Source: Saccoglossus kowalevskii
Taxonomy: Eukaryota; Hemichordata; Enteropneusta; Harrimaniidae
Length of the DNA stretch: 48,885 bases
Direction: 5' to 3'
Assembly: GCF_000003605.2 (NCBI RefSeq)
Contig: NW_003119425.1
Coordinates: forward strand, 2,121,142 to 2,170,026
A model generated the notes under the pieces. That model saw nothing but the letters and a program-made list of their open reading frames with translations. It searched no databases and had not been told where the DNA came from. Below, in pieces: positions 43,387-46,300 of this stretch. Numbering within the stretch: the first letter of the stretch is position 1; each line of letters starts with the position of its first letter. The translations under genes were made by a program, and so were the position numbers.

Positions 43387-46300
43387 ATTTTCTTTCAATC
43401 TCTTTCATTCTGTCATGTGATAAACTGTTCACACTATCATCATTTCTAATCAATACAATTGTCTAGAAGGTCTTATATGTACATGTTTACGTTTCGTGTG
43501 TGTGCGCCACGTGCACATGTGCCGGGACTGGTTAGCAAGAAGTTTGTTCGCACCCCAAGATAAAACAATGGCGTTGTTCACAGCTTCGGTTATTAAATAT
43601 TCATTTATGTGAGACTGTTGATAAAACAACGTATTTTATCAGCAACATCGTCGTTGAACAAAGCAACATTTTCTGTAACATATTCGCATGCTGGTTGGCG
43701 AAAATAAAAAGATTTGACACTACAGTGTAACCAATTATGACTGGTCGATTGAAACAACATCAATCTACACAATAATCGCTTTTCGTCCAGTCTGACATTG
43801 CAAATAGGCTTTGCCCAATCAACACATTTATCACGTTTGTATTGTGCATTTACCATGTTCATAATCGCATAGTTTCATCGCAATTTTTTATCTCACCACA
43901 CTGAATATTTAATTCACTGTTTTGTTTTTTTACATTTACATTAAAAAAAATAAAGTTTTATCACACCATAATGAAATTACAAATTCATTTTTGGCTGAAA
44001 GTAATAAAAGTAAAGGTAAGAGTAAAAATTAATGCAGTTTCTGTTTTTCAAAACACACTACCGGTAATTAGTATATGGAGAGTATAACACACAAATCATT
44101 AAAATGTTGTTGTCATGTTAGCAAATATTAGTATAACGCATTGTAAAACAGTACTCACTGTAAGTTATAGTATCAAGTACTGGAGTAGTTGTGTTGATGA
44201 GTGGTAGCAGGCTATCCATCAAGGGGCTTTCTGGTACAACATAAAGAGTCTGTGGTCCGTATGGTGTCACGGTAGTGAAAGGACGAATAACTGGGTTTGG
44301 AATCGGTATCATGACCTCTGTTAGATTAACTGTAAAATAAAATTAGTATACACATTGAATGATTGTCTAGATTTGTCATTGTAAAAGGCGCTTCTGTCAG
44401 TCTATTATAAATCAACAATCAAAAAAAGCTTAGAAAGAACTCCTGTGTGCCTGTGTGCTGAGTATTGATGACATATTAAAAATTTATTCAAAATTTAAAA
44501 TTAGCTTTTCTAACAAAAAGCTTTGCAACTAATATTTGTCTGCTATTTGAGATGCACAATGTGAAAATTTATAATATCTACAGAAAAAAAAATGATTTTA
44601 CATCTGTGGTTTTCAGTCTAATTTATTCCAGAGCACCTCCACCACAAGTTCAATTTAAATCTGAATTTTTGAGATATCAGAAATTGGCTAATAATAATTA
44701 GATAATCAATATGCATGTTTTTCAACATTAAATTAATCATGTCTATGGATGACCCCAGAGTATCTATGAACCAAATTTCAATGCAACGTGATAATTATGC
44801 ACAAAATGCAAATTAGGCAATTAGTACCGGTACGCTCTAATTTCAATCTAAAACTAATCAGGTCTTTAGCATTGTGCCCAAGCACTTATATTATTATCTT
44901 ATTTAAATGCAATACTGTAGAATACTTTATTTTCGCTGGAATAAATTTTCGCTGAAAAGGCTTTTTGGGCGTTTTGCTTGGAATTTATTTTCACTGATTT
45001 TTGATGCGCTTAGTGTGGAATATAGGAAAAAAAGTATATTCGCTGGATTTTATTTTCACGGAATCATCCCGTCAGCGAAAATAGCGAAAATAAATTCCAA
45101 ACGAAAATAAAGTATTCTACAGTAATTGAGATGCTTAAGAGCATCTATAGACCAAAAAAATTAAATTTAATAACTATTGAGGGGGATGCACATTATGCAA
45201 ATGAGTCATTTATTATGCATAGATTTCAACCCAAAACTAATTAGGTCTGTGTATTGTTCCAGGGCACATGTCTATTAAATTTCATTATAATTTGATGATT
45301 AATTCTTAAAATATTTATGGAAAGCCAAGAAAATAAATTTTTATACAAATTGGGTAAAATATTATGAATGTATGTAAACCCCAAAAAACAATTAAATCAC
45401 AATTTAAGTACACAGATTTTTAATGTGAAACAAATAAGGTCTGCGCAATGTCACAGATCATCAATGTACCAAGTTTCATTGAAATGTGATTAGAACTTAA
45501 GATATTGATGGAAAAGTCTAAGCAACATGACTAATTATGTAAATTAGGTAATTAATATGCACAAACCAAAGATAACAGGTCTGCCCATTGTCATAGAGCA
45601 TACCATGTACCAGTTTGCATTGAAATGTGATGATTAGTATTTGAATAAGATATCCATGGAAGAGCCAAAAATGTACCAATCTTTATGGAAATAAGATGAT
45701 TAATATGCACACATTTTTATTCAAAACAAATTAGGTCTGTAGATTGTCCTAGAGTATCTCTGTACCAAGTTTCCTTTGTAATGTGATGATTAGTACTTGA
45801 TATATCAGTGGAAAAGCCAAAAATTTACTAATAATTATGCAAATTTGGTGATTAATATGCATGGACTTTTACCTAAAACTAATCAGATCTGTGCATTGTC
45901 CCAGAGCATCTACGCAGCATCTAAGTTACATCATAAAACAGTCATGAAATCATCAAGCAAATTAATATGAAAAGTCAGTCAATCACAAACTAATCAAATC
46001 TGCACATTAAGTTTCATCAAATCCAATTAAAGTAGTTCTTTAGATACATGTATCAGTGGAACAGACAGACCGGTGAGGCAGACACACACACATATGTACA
46101 TACATACAGACAGACACACTAACACCCATTGTGTGCTTTGTCGAATAAAATTTAGATATAATAATTTAATAGTGATTAACTTCCAACAAAAATTTATGCA
46201 CATAATTAGTGATTAACTGTCAAACAAAATTAGACATGCATATAATTAGTGACTAACTGTGACATAATTAGATTAGAAGATGATTAACTGTTAAACATGC

